From Gloeophyllum trabeum ATCC 11539 (Eukaryota; Basidiomycota; Agaricomycetes; Gloeophyllales; Gloeophyllaceae): a stretch of 31,446 nt of DNA. This document shows, piece after piece, positions 18,491-30,269 of this stretch. Where the stretch lies: NCBI RefSeq assembly GCF_000344685.1, contig NW_006920414.1:2283786-2315231 (forward strand), read 5' to 3'. Positions within the stretch are counted from its first letter, which is position 1. Each line of letters starts with the position of its first letter. The position numbers were made by a program, and so were the translations under genes. Under the pieces are notes generated by a model. It worked only from the letters and a program-made list of their open reading frames with translations. It searched no databases and was not told the DNA's origin.

Positions 18491-20830
18491 ATTAGGTTCG
18501 TCGGTACGATGGGATGGATCGGGAGAAGGCACACTGGTGTTTGGGTACGTCTATGCTTCTGAAAGTTGTATCGGTATGTGCTTGTTGTCGGTTCAGTGAT
18601 ACTCGGTGTATGAATTGGACTCTCAGTGTGAGCTTAGGGCGCAGCCAGAGGACGGCTTTCGTCCGGTTTCGCATTGCAAAGACATTGCACGGCTTTCGTT
18701 TTGACAGTCCCATGACTTTGTACGCGCAAGGCCCTGGGTTTTTAGATCCATGTTGCCAATCAAGCCTTATATCCGTTGCGGTGTAGTCTGGGTTATTGAT
18801 CTCTTTGTCGCGATGATACTGATGCTGCGCTCAAGGTATTGGAATTTGGGGCTGGCACCCGATATGAAGTGAAGCACGAAAGTGTCGAACTGTGCCAGCA
18901 TGGTTATCTGCGTCTCAGGGGATTCCCACATGCGCTCGATTGCCTCGATGCTCTGTATGCAAACCGTGTTGCCACCTGATTCGGTGTTTGATGGACCGTA
19001 CTATGAGTGTTTCATGATCTCATTGGAACACACGTCTTCGTCGTCGAAGGTTTGGTCGAATATAGAAGGAAAGGTCAAGTACAGTGAAGCGGTCGATAGC
19101 CAGCGGAAAGGGAGGGAAGGATACGCCCTCCATACCTAGGACCTGTTAGTCAAAACTTCGGAGTTCAGGAAAGGTATGGCGTCAACGGCATCAGGTGCAT
19201 TTATCCATTGCTCGCTCACGTATGGGGTATGGCACTCAACGAACCAAATGCCCTTCCCACTGCAGCGGACTGCGATGACAGTATAAATAACCCAGATTTA
19301 GTAAGCTGCGCCAGAGATATTTCTCGCCTATCCTTAGCAAGTTAAGATCAGATACAAGCTAACAGTGATGCATGCTAGATACCGTATAGCGCTGGTTCGT
19401 CGTTATCCTTGTCATTACCATTCAACTGAAGATGGACTGGACAAATTGTCTTTCCTATGAGTGATTCACATCACGATGATAGGTTTGGTACGTGCCCATG
19501 AATTCCGGTGCCGCGTCACCGTAATACGTCCCTTCAGGCTCGTCACGACGGCGATTACTGAGGACCATGGTGATAGCTGACCTGAGACGGACCACGTATC
19601 CGTTACACCGTCGCAAACCTCTTGCTTCGGATGCATACCCGCATCATCATGCCCGAATCTATGGTAGCTGGGTATGTCGACTCGTGCAAGTCTGCTTAAA
19701 AAGCGAACTCACAATGCATTTTGAATGCGGTGCAACTCTGCACGTATCCGTCCCAGAAGAAGTGCGGTGCCTGTCCTCGTCGAAGTGCTCCTGAATGCTA
19801 GTAACTGTAGAAGCTCGGCCTGAGCTCCACATATCCCGTGATTTCATTCACGAAATCCGAGATCAAGCGCACAAATCAAGGCTTCGTGGAGAGATCGAAG
19901 AGCCGAGCAGCCCGAGCCCACAGTGCTGGTGACCACCACCATTAGTCTTACGACACTAACAGCACAAGCACCCGTGTTGCTCACATACCGTGCTTCCTTA
20001 AGGAGCATGCAGGAGAAATGTGTAGAGAGCGGTGTTGATGCGCGTTGTCAGATACGCAGCAACAGGTCAAGTTTCCACGGGTGCCTAACACGAAGCTAAC
20101 TGATGCCGAACCAGCCACATATCCATGGAGGCTGCCTGGATAGCAAAACGCCCATCTGTCCGCGTGTGATACACAATACCGACTTCCGGGAATACCTCAT
20201 CATATAGGGGTCACACCGTTTCTGTGCATTCGGGACCGCGCGTCGACGCAGCAAATGCATGTCCCCCCCTTCGAGATGTCCAGCTCCAGTTCACTCCCGG
20301 TTCGTCCTAAACATACAGCTGCAGGGCATAAGAGAAGGACCAATGTGATACCGTCGAAATTTTAGGCTGCAGAAGTCGCTTCCATGAGAGTCGTGGCGTT
20401 GAAGATCGCGACGCTCTCCGTCTGTGGCAGAATCACAACTGAAAGGTAAGCCTAAGCTATCATACCTGTGATGCCATTTTATTGCTGAAACCTCGTTCAG
20501 TTTAGTACTCGTTCATGGAGTGCAAACTCATCGAAGGTGTCCACGGGCCGTGCAAATTTATATACCTGATCTGAAGTGGCAAAGTGTTGCAGCATCGGCA
20601 GAGTGATTACTGCCAAGTTCGGCATTTCACGGCCTTGGTACCCGTTGATGCAGTATGTTCGGGTCTCAGCACTTAATTGACCTCGTCACGCAGACTCACG
20701 CCCACTCTCGTAATTTGATGCACCCCGGTTCATATTTCCGAACGTTGATATCCTCGGCACCCCTCCCAAATCGTTACGAAACGTGGCCATTCCGGGCTCA
20801 AGCATAAACACCGTCCATGCCATGGGAGCA
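18491..20830. other. Gene-poor stretch, possible gene fossils
   Basis: About 2.3 kb with no frame longer than about 90 codons and frequent stops on both strands. GC content is visibly lower than in the coding parts. Fragments around 18830-19140 and 19560-19800 have mildly coding-like composition but no domain I recognise and no splice pattern. I list it as probable eroded coding or transposon DNA. Confidence 0.45.
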
Positions 20831-20838
20831 TATATAAG
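20831..20838 (+). promoter_or_regulatory. TATA box of the secreted-protein gene
   Basis: TATATAAG lies about 125 bp upstream of the ATG at 20961, followed by a pyrimidine-rich leader (CCTTCTCACTCCTGCTC). This is the clearest TATA box in the window. Confidence 0.6.
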
Positions 20839-20960
20839 CACGCCAAATCGATAGTATTCCCCAGGTCTGGTACCCCATTCACAAGACTGCTTTGCCTTCT
20901 CACTCCTGCTCAAGCTACAGCCTTATTATCTCTATACTTCGTCCTCATATTCTGTTTATA

Positions 20961-21795
20961 ATGAAGGTCTCCACCGTCGCTGCCTCCGCCGTCTTTTCTT
21001 TGGCCCCCTTTGCATATGCTGCGCCTCACATGAAACGTGCCCCAGTCTGCGACCTCTCGGGTAAGCCTGCTTTCTCTTCATGTTGGTATATCCCGTCTCT
21101 TACAATAAATGGATAACGCAGTCCTATCTGGTCTGACACTGACCGCCGCTGGAGACCCTGACAGTAGAATCCGCTGGAACGTATTCCAGGTCCCCAGGGC
21201 CGGTATTGAGCACGGGACACTAGCTTGGGTGAAAGACTTTCTTTCTTCCGTGATCGTCCAGTCATCCGTGCTCATAAACACGATTGTCAGTTCTTTGAGA
21301 GTGATCCCGACGACTTTTCGAAGTTCCAGGCAATTAGCTCGACCAACGGACCAAACATCTTTACTTTCCAGAACAACGCGGTTAACCAGCAAGTACTTGC
21401 AACGGACAGCGGTTTTCAAGGCAGTAGTTCTGGAGGAACCGAGGTAAGCTAGACTGTTTCATCAGATATGCCGCCACCCGCTGAGCTGAGTACCGCTGAC
21501 CAAGTTCATTGTGACCTGCAATGACGAGTGCAACACGGGCGTGCCGGACCACGAGCTCGCTGCAGCTGGCTGCACCATGGAGATCACCGATGGAAGCGGC
21601 AAAGGCACTGGAAAGTGTGTCTCCTGGCCTACAGGTAGCACTGTGCCTGTAGAGATAGCGGATTGCGATGGCAGCACCAGTCAGGTCAGTGGGTCTTACA
21701 CACTTGTTCAGAGGGCATCTGAAGTCACTGAACATGCATCCATAATAGCAAATGGGAATCTTCGTTGCATTGTAGGAGGAGTGAAGAAGCACTGA
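20961..21795 (+). CDS. Small secreted protein of unknown function
   Basis: Exons 20961-21060, 21122-21202, 21262-21443 and 21505-21795 join in phase (introns 61, 59 and 61 nt) and give about 217 residues. The N-terminus is a classical signal peptide (MKVSTVAASAVFSLAPFAYA, then APHMKR with a dibasic Kex2-type site before APVC). The mature part has motifs LSGLTLTAAGDP, NIFTFQNNAVNQQVLAT and a Cys-rich segment CNDECNTG..GCTMEITDGSGKGTGKC. Spaced Phe/Gln/Asn strands suggest a beta-rich, perhaps trefoil-like fold, but I cannot name the family. The second intron is the least certain. A late GTCAGT..TTCAG segment (21687-21713) could be an additional short intron changing the C-terminus. Strong TATA box and isolated position between gene-poor stretches suggest a regulated, effector-like or cell-wall protein; this is inference. 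Confidence 0.7.
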
Positions 21796-22089
21796 GATAC
21801 GCTGGCGTACATACAGTTTCGCTCCTTGACCGATGAGTCATAAGGCGATGTAGTTCTTTGTTCAAGGAATGGAGGCGTTAATGCATTCATATTCGTATCA
21901 TGGCATAGCACGTGTATTCTCCGGCTTGGGATACCTATGCGGAGTCCAGAAAGATTATCTTGCCTCACTGTCATCTGGTAGACCGTGATAATCCGTGCGC
22001 TATCACAGTTGCAGCGATTGCCCAATCCTCACAGGGCGTTGCGGCCACAAACCCACGCGCAATCATTCTCTAGTCATGCCCTGAGTCAA
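21796..22089. other. Short intergenic region
   Basis: About 290 bp, 3' side of the secreted-protein gene; nothing recognisable. Confidence 0.5.
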
Positions 22090-22590
22090 GGAAGCCACCA
22101 TACCCGGATCCTTGCGAGTCCCTTCTTCGGAGGGTCTGTCTGATTTCCATCCATCATAGCCGGCGCCAGAGTCTGTAACTATCAAGAGTGTGGTGAGATA
22201 CGGGGGATAGTGGACTGCAGGCAAGCTCCAGCTATCTTAGAGGGCACCAGATGCACTCTCTACCTGTAAGGAACTCTTGCATCTTGGTCGCGGAGACGCT
22301 GCAGACGCCTTGGAGCTGTAAAGAACAGCAGAGAGGCAGAGGACATCCTCTAAGCATAGGTCTCAAACTTCATCATGTGTTCGGCGCGCACCGCTGCAGT
22401 CAAGGCCGAGCGATGGGTTTTACAAGCTTAAACTCGGGTAGCTCATTGGCAGGAAGGTCAAAGAAATAGCACAACCTGCAAAGTGGGCGTCGCCCGCTTC
22501 TTGAGAACCTTCAAGGTGGGGTTCGCGTGCTACCGGACGTCTCATTCAGCTGCGTACATAGGAACTGTACATCCTTTGGAGGTACCGATA
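22090..22590 (-). pseudogene. Decayed copy of the MBD4-like glycosylase gene
   Basis: Compared by eye with 15910-16455 on the same strand, this stretch is clearly related, intron positions included. Matching blocks include AGGGTCTG(T/A)CTGATTTCCA, AGCTCCAGCTATC, CTACCTGTAAGGA and CACAACCTGCA, and the order is conserved over about 500 bp. Numerous substitutions and indels remove the open frame, and the part encoding the hairpin-helix ([11 protein letters not shown]) is partly deleted or scrambled. The first exon (N-terminal region) is not recognisable here. It is therefore an eroded partial duplicate, about 6 kb from its parent. Introns are present, so it arose by DNA duplication, not by retrotransposition. 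Confidence 0.8.
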
Positions 22591-24482
22591 TATACACGGG
22601 TGCGAGCACAGATGTACCAGCATGCCGCTTCCGTCTGTCGAAAGCTCAACGTCCGTAACGGTGTGCACTCAGGTACACACAGCGGCGGCACCAGTTATAT
22701 ATTCATCGCTTGTATACCTATCAACGATCCGATTTGCCCTCTACCCGAGATGTAAGATGTCAAGGACAAGAGAGTGGAACAACATCGCACGTTCCCATTC
22801 ACCTATTTGGCCTCTGCGCATTCCGGCTGACGTGAACTTCTCGCGCAAGCATCTGGACTCGGACGGGTAAAACGAAAGAGGACTTACCTCGCTAGGGTCC
22901 CTGCACGCTCATGTGGCATCTTACGCGGGTGACCCGATGGTGAGCACGACCCGATATTGGTTATTCACTTCACTGAGCCAATGCTTCGAGAAATATCGGA
23001 TGCGACTTCCATGGAACTTTGAGGATCCCGCGTAGCCCAGCAGGACGGCGTTTCTGGACATACGATCGATTGAGTAAAATAGACAGAAATACAGAACATT
23101 GGTCCCGCATATTACTGACACGTCTTCAGTCAGGGAGCTATGTGCTCCGTGCCACGACGCCGGCGTCATCTAATTACCTTCACGCCTAATAATCTCTGGA
23201 AGTCCGATATACGAGCGTCCGATGACTCGCATTACTCGGTGCTCGACCTGCCCGGGGCTTTTGCCACTCGTATGCATGGGCAGAGTAGGACCGAGCGAAT
23301 GCCTACTGCACGCGCGTGGTCGGGACCTCCGCATAATCACCGTACAGGATGAGCAGCGACTCTGGCGGTGTTTCCCGCTCGGCTCCCCGCTGTTGCCGTG
23401 GACGGTGAACTTGGAGGCGCAAGCGTTTGCGTCGAAGCAAACTACTCTGCCTGCAATCGCAGTCTAGCGCCGCGGAGGGCTTGATTGTCGGTGGATCTAC
23501 CAGGAGCTCAGCGTCATTGAACGCCCAGCGAGGTTGCCCTGATACCGCAGAGCGATGGGTATACTTGTGACATCGACTTAACGGCGCCGGTCTAGATCAA
23601 ATAAAGCATCCAAGGTGTCGGCGAAGGGTACAGATGGCTTACATGGTAAGGGCACTACGAGTCTGACAGCGTGTCTGACGCTGGAAGCAAGAATAGATCG
23701 GTCACATCGCGTTCGGTCCTGGAAGCCGCAAGTTCATGGTCCAATCGATGCATTGGCAGCATTGCAGAATCTGCCATTCTCCGAGTTGGTTGACACCTTC
23801 GACGCTGTGGCGTGGTGCGGCACGCTCCGCGAGCGCTGGCTTTCTTGTTGCAAGATTTCGCATCAAATCAGAGTGGATACTGAAGAGATGGAATTTCAGC
23901 AGCGCCTCGACATGCTGCGTGGTTTCCGAGCCGTTTGCGCGTCCTGGAACATCGCCTTGTCTGTCTCAGCACGATCGTTATTGCTATGTATTCGCAAGCC
24001 ACTGTGGCAATAAACAAAGTTCAGTGCCAGGCACGGATGAGGTCGTCGTTGATGTGGCCAATCTGATCGCGGCACCGAGACCGAGGCACAGAGCCACAGC
24101 TGCACAGCCACCCCGACAGACTTTTCGCTCGTAGTACGGCTCGCGTGTATACGAAGATGCTGGGAGCTTTGAAGACGGACTACTCGTCGTTATCTGTTTG
24201 TAACACAGCAGTCTTGAAACCACAGAACATACATCGACGATTATGTACCTGCTTTTGCGCCCACTCGCAGGGCTCCCTCCCATATCTTGCCTAAATGACT
24301 TGCAAGGGAACTTCTATCTTTCGTGATGGCTCATCACATTGATGCCGCGGGGACGGATACTGGAATCAAATCGCTTGCTAAGTATAACATACGTAGTCTA
24401 CATGTGATCCCTCAAGGGCTCCAATATATCTGCGTAACCGAGCCCCGCGCGCCTGCTCTGCGGCTTTCCTCGGTCCTCCACC
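22591..24482. other. Gene-poor stretch, no gene supported
   Basis: About 1.9 kb. Open frames near 23615-24013 and 23736-24134 (132 codons each, overlapping in different frames) lack a domain and consistent introns. The segment near 24300-24480 must hold the promoter of the DUF6533 gene. Confidence 0.45.
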
Positions 24483-26337
24483 ATGGCATCGACGTCCCTG
24501 CTCAAGCCCGTCGTGCTCGCCGCACAGACGTACCACCAAGCCAGGACATCGTGCGTGTTTGCCTGATCATCACGTTCGACGAGCGTGATCCGAATAATCA
24601 CTTCCCTTCTGCAGGCAGGTCAACAGATATGCGGCGTATTCCAGGATGGGTGAGTGTTTGGATCACTTGGCACGTCCGCGGATTGACTGACTGTGGGTGC
24701 GCCGGGTGCTGTACTCAGCCCTCATGTTTTATGATATGATACTGAACATGGGGAGGGAGAAACGCCTGGTTTGGGATACGAAATTCCGAGCGTCGAGCGT
24801 CGTGTATTATACGGTTCGATACCCCCTCATTGCCTTTCAAGTTTTCCAAGTTAGCTGGACGCCGACCACACCACAGGTGCGTTTCGCGCTGTCGATTCCA
24901 GGTTATCGTGATCGTACTAAAAACGGACTGCAGTACGTTTACTCATGAGCTGGATGGAACTATTGACTCAGTTTCGTCAGTTGTGATGCCATCGACAAAG
25001 CGACATGGGCCATCGCCCTCGTACCCACACGTACGGCAATCTGCAGTGAGTTGCATCCGTTTGATGCGGGCGAAAGTCAGCTAAGTGGAGTATCCAGTTT
25101 CCTTCATTCTTCGAGTCTACGCCGTGACGGGCGGAGGATACTTCTTCTCTGGGATCCTATCACTCGTCGGTCTTTTGATAGTAGGGCTCGATATTGTATG
25201 TCTCCATCTGATAGTGATACATCCCGGGTGCGATTCTCATGCATCGTCGTATCTATAGTGGCAAGACACGACCGCTTCCTGTATGGGAGCCCAAGATAAA
25301 CTGTAAGGCTCCCTATATATCTACCGGGGATGCCACGAAAACTCACCGCCTATTCATCGTCGTCGTTTTCCCTAAAATAGATGTGAGTACCATCTCTGCC
25401 ATCTTATCCTGTCAAGGAAGATTAATCGAATTTCCTCGTCCAGCGACTGTATTAACCTTCATATCCCTCATCATATTCGATGTCATCACCACGGGCGTGA
25501 TCTGCTGGCGATTGCTCAAGGTAATCCGAGAAGGTGGCGGATACAGCAAGGTCGGAAGCCATGGAATGGCGGGTCTCGTCCTGCGTTCGGGTCAGTTGCT
25601 CCCACCCATTTCGATCGTGGATTGGCACTGATGTGATTCTAGGTGTTTTGTATTTTATGTATGTCGCGTTATTGGTGAACCCGTAGGCGTACGCACTAAC
25701 ACTCGGGTTCAGGGTCATGACAGTTATTCAGGCCGCATCGGTCGCTCTTTACTTCGTGCGTCTGTCTTTATCGGTCTGGTCCTGGTTGTTGCTTATGGTA
25801 TTTGGTCTGTTCCATAGGCCCCACAGGTACGTGGCTAACCAAATGCACGGCCTACGTCATGGCCCAAGTCTCACATTCCTACAGGGAACATTCAGTACAG
25901 TTCTGAACAACTACACCCTCCTCATCTCCTCCATCCTCACCGCCCGCTTCCTCCTCGACCTACGCTCGGTGGCCGAAGGCGAGACCGAGCCGTCCGTACC
26001 GACGAAGAACCAGGACCTCAAGTCCATGGCTTTTGCCCCGCGCGCGCACCATCCGTCCGACAGCGGGTTCGCGTCCTCGGGCAACCAGAACGCGTGGGGC
26101 ACGACGACCCTCATGCGTGACTTTGACGACCACATCACGACTTTCTCGTTCGCCGCCCCGGAGGATGAAGACGACTGGCCGTCAGAGACGCTGAGACGCG
26201 GCGGGGACGTGCAGCTCGAGTCGCATGCGTGGCTGATGGAGGATTTGGCGGATCGGGCCCGCAGGGCGGAGGAGCAGCTCGCACAGTCGGAACTGGACTC
26301 CTTGAATGTTAGTTCCGTGGAGCTCAGGTCACGGTGA
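24483..26337 (+). CDS. DUF6533-type multi-pass membrane protein with micro-exons
   Basis: Fungal integral membrane protein, function unknown. Well-supported exons: 24483-24550, 24615-24649, 24719-24876 (acidic/aromatic DUF6533 core: LMFYDMILNMGREKRLVWDTKF, then YYTVRYPLIAFQVFQV), about 24981-25045 (CDAIDKATWAIALVPTRTAIC), 25098-25195 (FILRVYAVTGGGYFFSGILSL, membrane), 25259-25302, 25444-25590 (TVLTFISLIIFDVITTGVICW, membrane), 25643-25658 (16 nt), 25713-25755, 25818-25826 (9 nt) and 25885-26337 (LISSILTARFLLDLR plus a cytosolic tail ending in a charged helix). Two joints are open: between 24876 and 24981, where no simple GT-AG pair keeps phase, and between 25302 and 25444, where a 2-nt exon (25381-25382) would. 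About six or seven membrane spans are expected. Agaricomycetes carry many such paralogs. Start: first ATG in frame, MASTSLLKPVVL. Confidence 0.78.
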
Positions 26338-26763
26338 TACCCTGTTCGTTCCCTTGACTCGGAATCTTTTGTATCACCATTTGTGCTGTGTATTTATTGT
26401 ATATTTGCTGCTCACTGGATATAGATGACGCTCGCGTTTCATCGCGACCAGATCTCTTTCCTAGCCCTTTCCAGACGGTTGTGGCGTGAACACTAACTTT
26501 ACAAGAATCGTACTGGCACTTCGACGCGTCTCGTACCAAGCCACCATCTGTCTGCTCGTGCTCATTTACGTCTTTGTCGAGCACGTTTCGCCCGACATCT
26601 GGCATCACCATTGATGATACCTGTATAAGATATCTCGGATCTCACTAAATTATCGGCCCTGAGGCAACGTGTATACATAAATTCAACCGTTCCTCCCCGA
26701 GTCGCCCGCGCCCACTCTCTATTTCACCGAAGTCCCTGCCCGCAGCTCAGCCTCGCAGACTGG
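26338..26763. other. Spacer between DUF6533 and BTB genes
   Basis: About 430 bp between two plus-strand genes; no gene. It must contain the DUF6533 gene 3' end and the BTB gene promoter; a TATA-like TGTATACATAAAT occurs near 26671. Confidence 0.5.
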
Positions 26764-28090
26764 ATGGACTGCAATAGTAATGGCGGCTTAGCATCGACGG
26801 TCTATAGACGCTCGAATGGGACGTTCCACGCTGACAGTGAGTCCATTTGATTCGCATCCCCTCTGTAATTCGTGATAGACCGCCCCGCCCCGTCCCATTC
26901 AGAGCCTTCGACTACGCCCCGCCGCCACCCCGAACTATGGTTCTCTGATGGATCTGTAGTCCTGCAGGCGGAGGACACGCTCTTCCGCGTGCACATGTCC
27001 GTCCTCTCCCTTCACTCCAACTTCTTCCGCGACATGTTCTCCCTCCCGGTTCCGGGTTCATGCGACCCTTCGTGTTCACGCCAGGCGGGGGTGAACACGA
27101 ACGAGGAGGTCGACGGGTGCCCGCTCGTCGTCTTGCACGATAGCGCCGAGGACCTCTCGAACCTGCTCAAGGCTTTGTACTATGCTGGACCGTACGTACG
27201 TCCGAGCCCGACTTCGTTTAATCCGGTCGCACTGACGCGGGAGTATGTAGAGAGTTTAAAGATAATGATCAACAGGACTTCCAGGTCGTCTCGGGGATAC
27301 TCCGACTCTCCTCAAAGTATCTGATAGACGCATTGCGCGAGAAGGCGCTTGCTCACTTGAGCAAGGCGTGGCCGACTACCCTCGAGGGTTGGGACGCGAG
27401 GGAGGACCGGGCACGCTCGTACGAGTCCGATGCAGGACCGCCCACAACATACTTATACCCATCTCCAATCGTAAGTTCCCCCATCGTTTCCCGGGCACCT
27501 ATACCGACGTTACCCAGGCTGTCATCAATCTCGCCCGAGAAGTCAACGCCCCCTCCCTCCTCCCCTCCGCCTTCTACGACCTCTCCCGCTACTCATACGC
27601 CAAGATTTTCGAGGCATCCGACGACGAACTGCTGCACCGCACACGCTCGCCCCCGCTCTCGCTCCCCGACCTCCAGAAGCTCACACTCGGCAAGGAAGCA
27701 TCCCAACACGCCGTCTCCGCCCTCATCCAGTCGCTCGGCACCTCGCCGAACAACAACAGCAACTACTACCACCAGCACGCGTCAAGCCCGTCCTCGCCGC
27801 CGTCGTTCGGGCACCGGCGCAAGCAGTCCGCGGGCTCGCGGATGTGCGTGAGCGCAGCAGCGTGCCGCAAGGACTTCGGCGAGCTCGTCGACCTCGCGAC
27901 GCAGCATTACTTGATGGACCGCGAACGGGGGTACTCGGACCCGCTGTATGTCGCCGAGGAGCTCGGCCAGCTGAAGAGCGTCGAGTTCTCGGAGTGCGAG
28001 GCGTGCGCACGTAGTCTGGAGACGTGGGCGACGAGGGAGCGCGAGCGTATCTGGAACCTGATTCCGTTATGGTTCAGGCTCGAACGGTGA
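26764..28090 (+). CDS. BTB/POZ domain protein
   Basis: Exons 26764-26836, 26879-27195, 27276-27470 and 27518-28090 join in phase (introns 42, 80 and 47 nt), 385 residues. The BTB fold begins at about residue 35: HPELWFSDGSVVLQAEDTLFRVHMSVLSLHSNFF, then VVLHDSAEDLSNLLKALYY, then, after the second intron, DFQVVSGILRLSSKYLIDALR and ALAHLSKAWPTTLEGWDARE. The C-terminal half has helical segments and a low-complexity Asn/Ser/Pro insert (about residues 270-300). It ends in a Cys-containing region (CVSAAACRKDFGELVDLATQHY, CEACARSLETWATRERERIW). BTB domains mediate dimerisation and can recruit cullin-3; basidiomycetes have large lineage-specific BTB families. The donor at 27196 was preferred over the earlier GTAC at 27192 because it keeps GPY|DFQVV in phase. 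Convergent with the DHODH gene, 134 bp apart. Confidence 0.88.
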
Positions 28091-28223
28091 GCGATGTCAG
28101 GAAGAGCCTAAACGTTAACGACAACCTACTTGATGACCACGTATTCGTAGAGATAACCTGCTGTATTTATGACTCACTGCTGTATCTAAAGTCGTCTAAT
28201 CACGAAACTCGTCTCATATCTAC

Positions 28224-30070
28224 TCAGATAGCAGTGGGCGGCACAGCAGTGACATCGCTGTCAATCTCCCCTATGGTATCCGCCTCCCGCTTCATCCTCT
28301 CTGCCAAACGATCCAACAGCCCCTTTAGCTCCTCCCCCTCTTCAATGAGCTGCTCCACCGTCCTCGGCGCTTCTTCCCTCGGTTTACTCATATCCCGCTT
28401 CTCCGCTGTTGCCGCCATGCTCTCGCTCACCAGCCTCCTCCACGTCTTCCCCTCCTTCTCGAGTAGGCTCGTCAGCTCGTCCTTCACCCTCCGCGCAGCG
28501 CCCGCGCCGTCGTAGCCAAAGTGCGTGTACATTTGCACATATGATGCTCCCGCTCGCGCGTATTCGAGTGCGTCGGCGCCCGAGGAGACGCCGCCGCACC
28601 CGATGATAGGCGTGTTTGCCGGGAGATGAGCGCGGAGCGTGCGCAGGCAGCGGAGTGTGAGGGGCTTCAGTGGGGGACCTGAGAGGCCGCCGGTTTCGGA
28701 CTTGTTAGCTACGAGCAGAGATATAAAAGCAATCGATAATCAGTCATATTTACACAGGAAATGAGCTGCGCAGCGGTGCTTACGATCCGCAAGGGTGGGA
28801 GGGCGCTGAACTGTCGTGTTGCTGACGATGACGCCGTCGATGCCCGCTGCTTTGACGACCTCGGCGATGTCGATTATTTCGCCCTCGGAGAGGTCCGGTG
28901 CGATTTTGAGGACGATTTTCGGCTTCCGCGAAGCGGAGGTGGATGAGGTACTAGGGAAGAGGGGCGCGTCTCGGGCTTCGGAGACTGTTTTGAGGAGATT
29001 GCTGAGGTGTTCGCGGCCTTGGAGGCCACTGAAAAGTATGTGTATTCGCATAAGTGAATCGATATAGTGATAGTAGAGCGGAGAGGACGTACCGCAGGCC
29101 GGGAGTATTCGGGCTCGATACGTTAACCACCAGGACATCTGCATACGGCGCGAAAACCCTCACTCCCCTTACGAAATCGTCCGCGCTTGCGGGATCGGAC
29201 TCCTTGTTCTTTCCTAAGTTGACTGCGAGCAATGCGTCCGGGCGCAGACTCGCCGGCTGGTCCGTCTGTGACTCGAGCCCTAAAGCGGAGGATAGGCGGG
29301 CCCGCAGGCGAGCTAGCACGTATTCGTGCCCCTTCGACGGGAAGCCGTATCGGTTTATCATAGCGGAGTCTGTGGGTAGGTGGAAGACGCGTGGACGGGG
29401 ATTTCCTGGCTGTGCGAACGGGACAGACGGTATAGGTAGGTAGGGGAGGTGGAATGATAGAGCGGCAAGACGTACCTGCGGCTTTGGAGTCACGCTGCCA
29501 ATCTCGACCCAGCTGAATCCGAGGTCAAAGAGATCTGGCGGTCGCGTATACGTGTGAGGGCAGACTTTTCTCGAGAGCGAGTTGGTACGTACCGTCGATG
29601 GCATCCCCGTCTTTATCGAAGCCCGCTGCGATGCCTATTGGGTTGGATAATTCCCTTCCCCATATCTTTCATACGCATCGAAAATTCTTCTTGAGAATCA
29701 TAGCACACAGGCGTTCATGGATTGATGTACTCACCTCCGCCCTCAGCCTCTCATCATCGGGCACGACGTCCTTTGGTCCCAAACCGCTTCGCAGCACCTG
29801 TACCGCAACCTTATGTCCTGTCTCCGGATCCACGGTATACCGGAGCAGCGGAGTCAAGACATATCTATGCAAAGCCGATCTACTGTCGAAGTAGTATACA
29901 GCGAATAGCCCGGTGGACACCGCGAAGACGGTTGCGTATAGACCGGTTCGGAGCGGGTTTGACTGGGAGGCGGTTGTCTGGACGCTGCGGACTGAAGGAC
30001 AGGAGTTCAAGTGAAGACGGTTTGGTCGCAGCCGTGCGAGAGCAGAAGGACGCAAGGACGAGGCCATCAT
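28224..30070 (-). CDS. DHODH: Dihydroorotate dehydrogenase (quinone), mitochondrial, class 2
   Basis: Oxidises dihydroorotate to orotate with ubiquinone, the fourth step of UMP synthesis, at the inner mitochondrial membrane. Exons: 30070-29735, 29665-29593, 29534-29476, 29409-29093, 29028-28784 and 28708-28224; phases agree, 504 residues. An Arg/Ser-rich presequence is followed by a membrane span ([20 protein letters not shown]). Catalytic features in order: [63 protein letters not shown] (Ser at about 255, the class 2 base), [30 protein letters not shown] and [28 protein letters not shown]. About 60 charged residues extend beyond the usual end ([20 protein letters not shown]). The acceptor at 29666 ends GAAAG, which is unusual, but it yields the expected [13 protein letters not shown]-like box is at 30209-30214 and a transposon sits 200 bp upstream. 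Confidence 0.96.
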
Positions 30071-30208
30071 CGTAGCATACCTCGTGTTGGCTATGTAGTT
30101 GAGTACACGATCCAAGAGGAACTTGACGCACTCAGTTCGCCATCGTCATCCTGCTTACGGCAGGTTGGCTCGATATTCACAAACCGGCCAAGTCCAGTGA
30201 CCTCAACG

Positions 30209-30214
30209 TATATA
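30209..30214 (-). promoter_or_regulatory. TATA-like box of the DHODH gene
   Basis: TATATA (minus strand GTATATACG) about 140 bp upstream of the DHODH start codon. Confidence 0.4.
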
Positions 30215-30260
30215 CAACAAGTACTACTCACTGTGCGGCACAGTTAGATAGTCAGACCGC

Positions 30261-30269
30261 GGATAGCAC
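30261..30269. repeat. Left 9-bp target-site duplication GGATAGCAC
   Basis: Identical to 30991-30999 on the other side of the element. Confidence 0.88.

Noticed and set aside
23615..24134. Two 132-codon plus-strand frames
   Set aside because: They overlap in different frames, show no domain, and could not be extended through introns; kept only as part of the gene-poor region.
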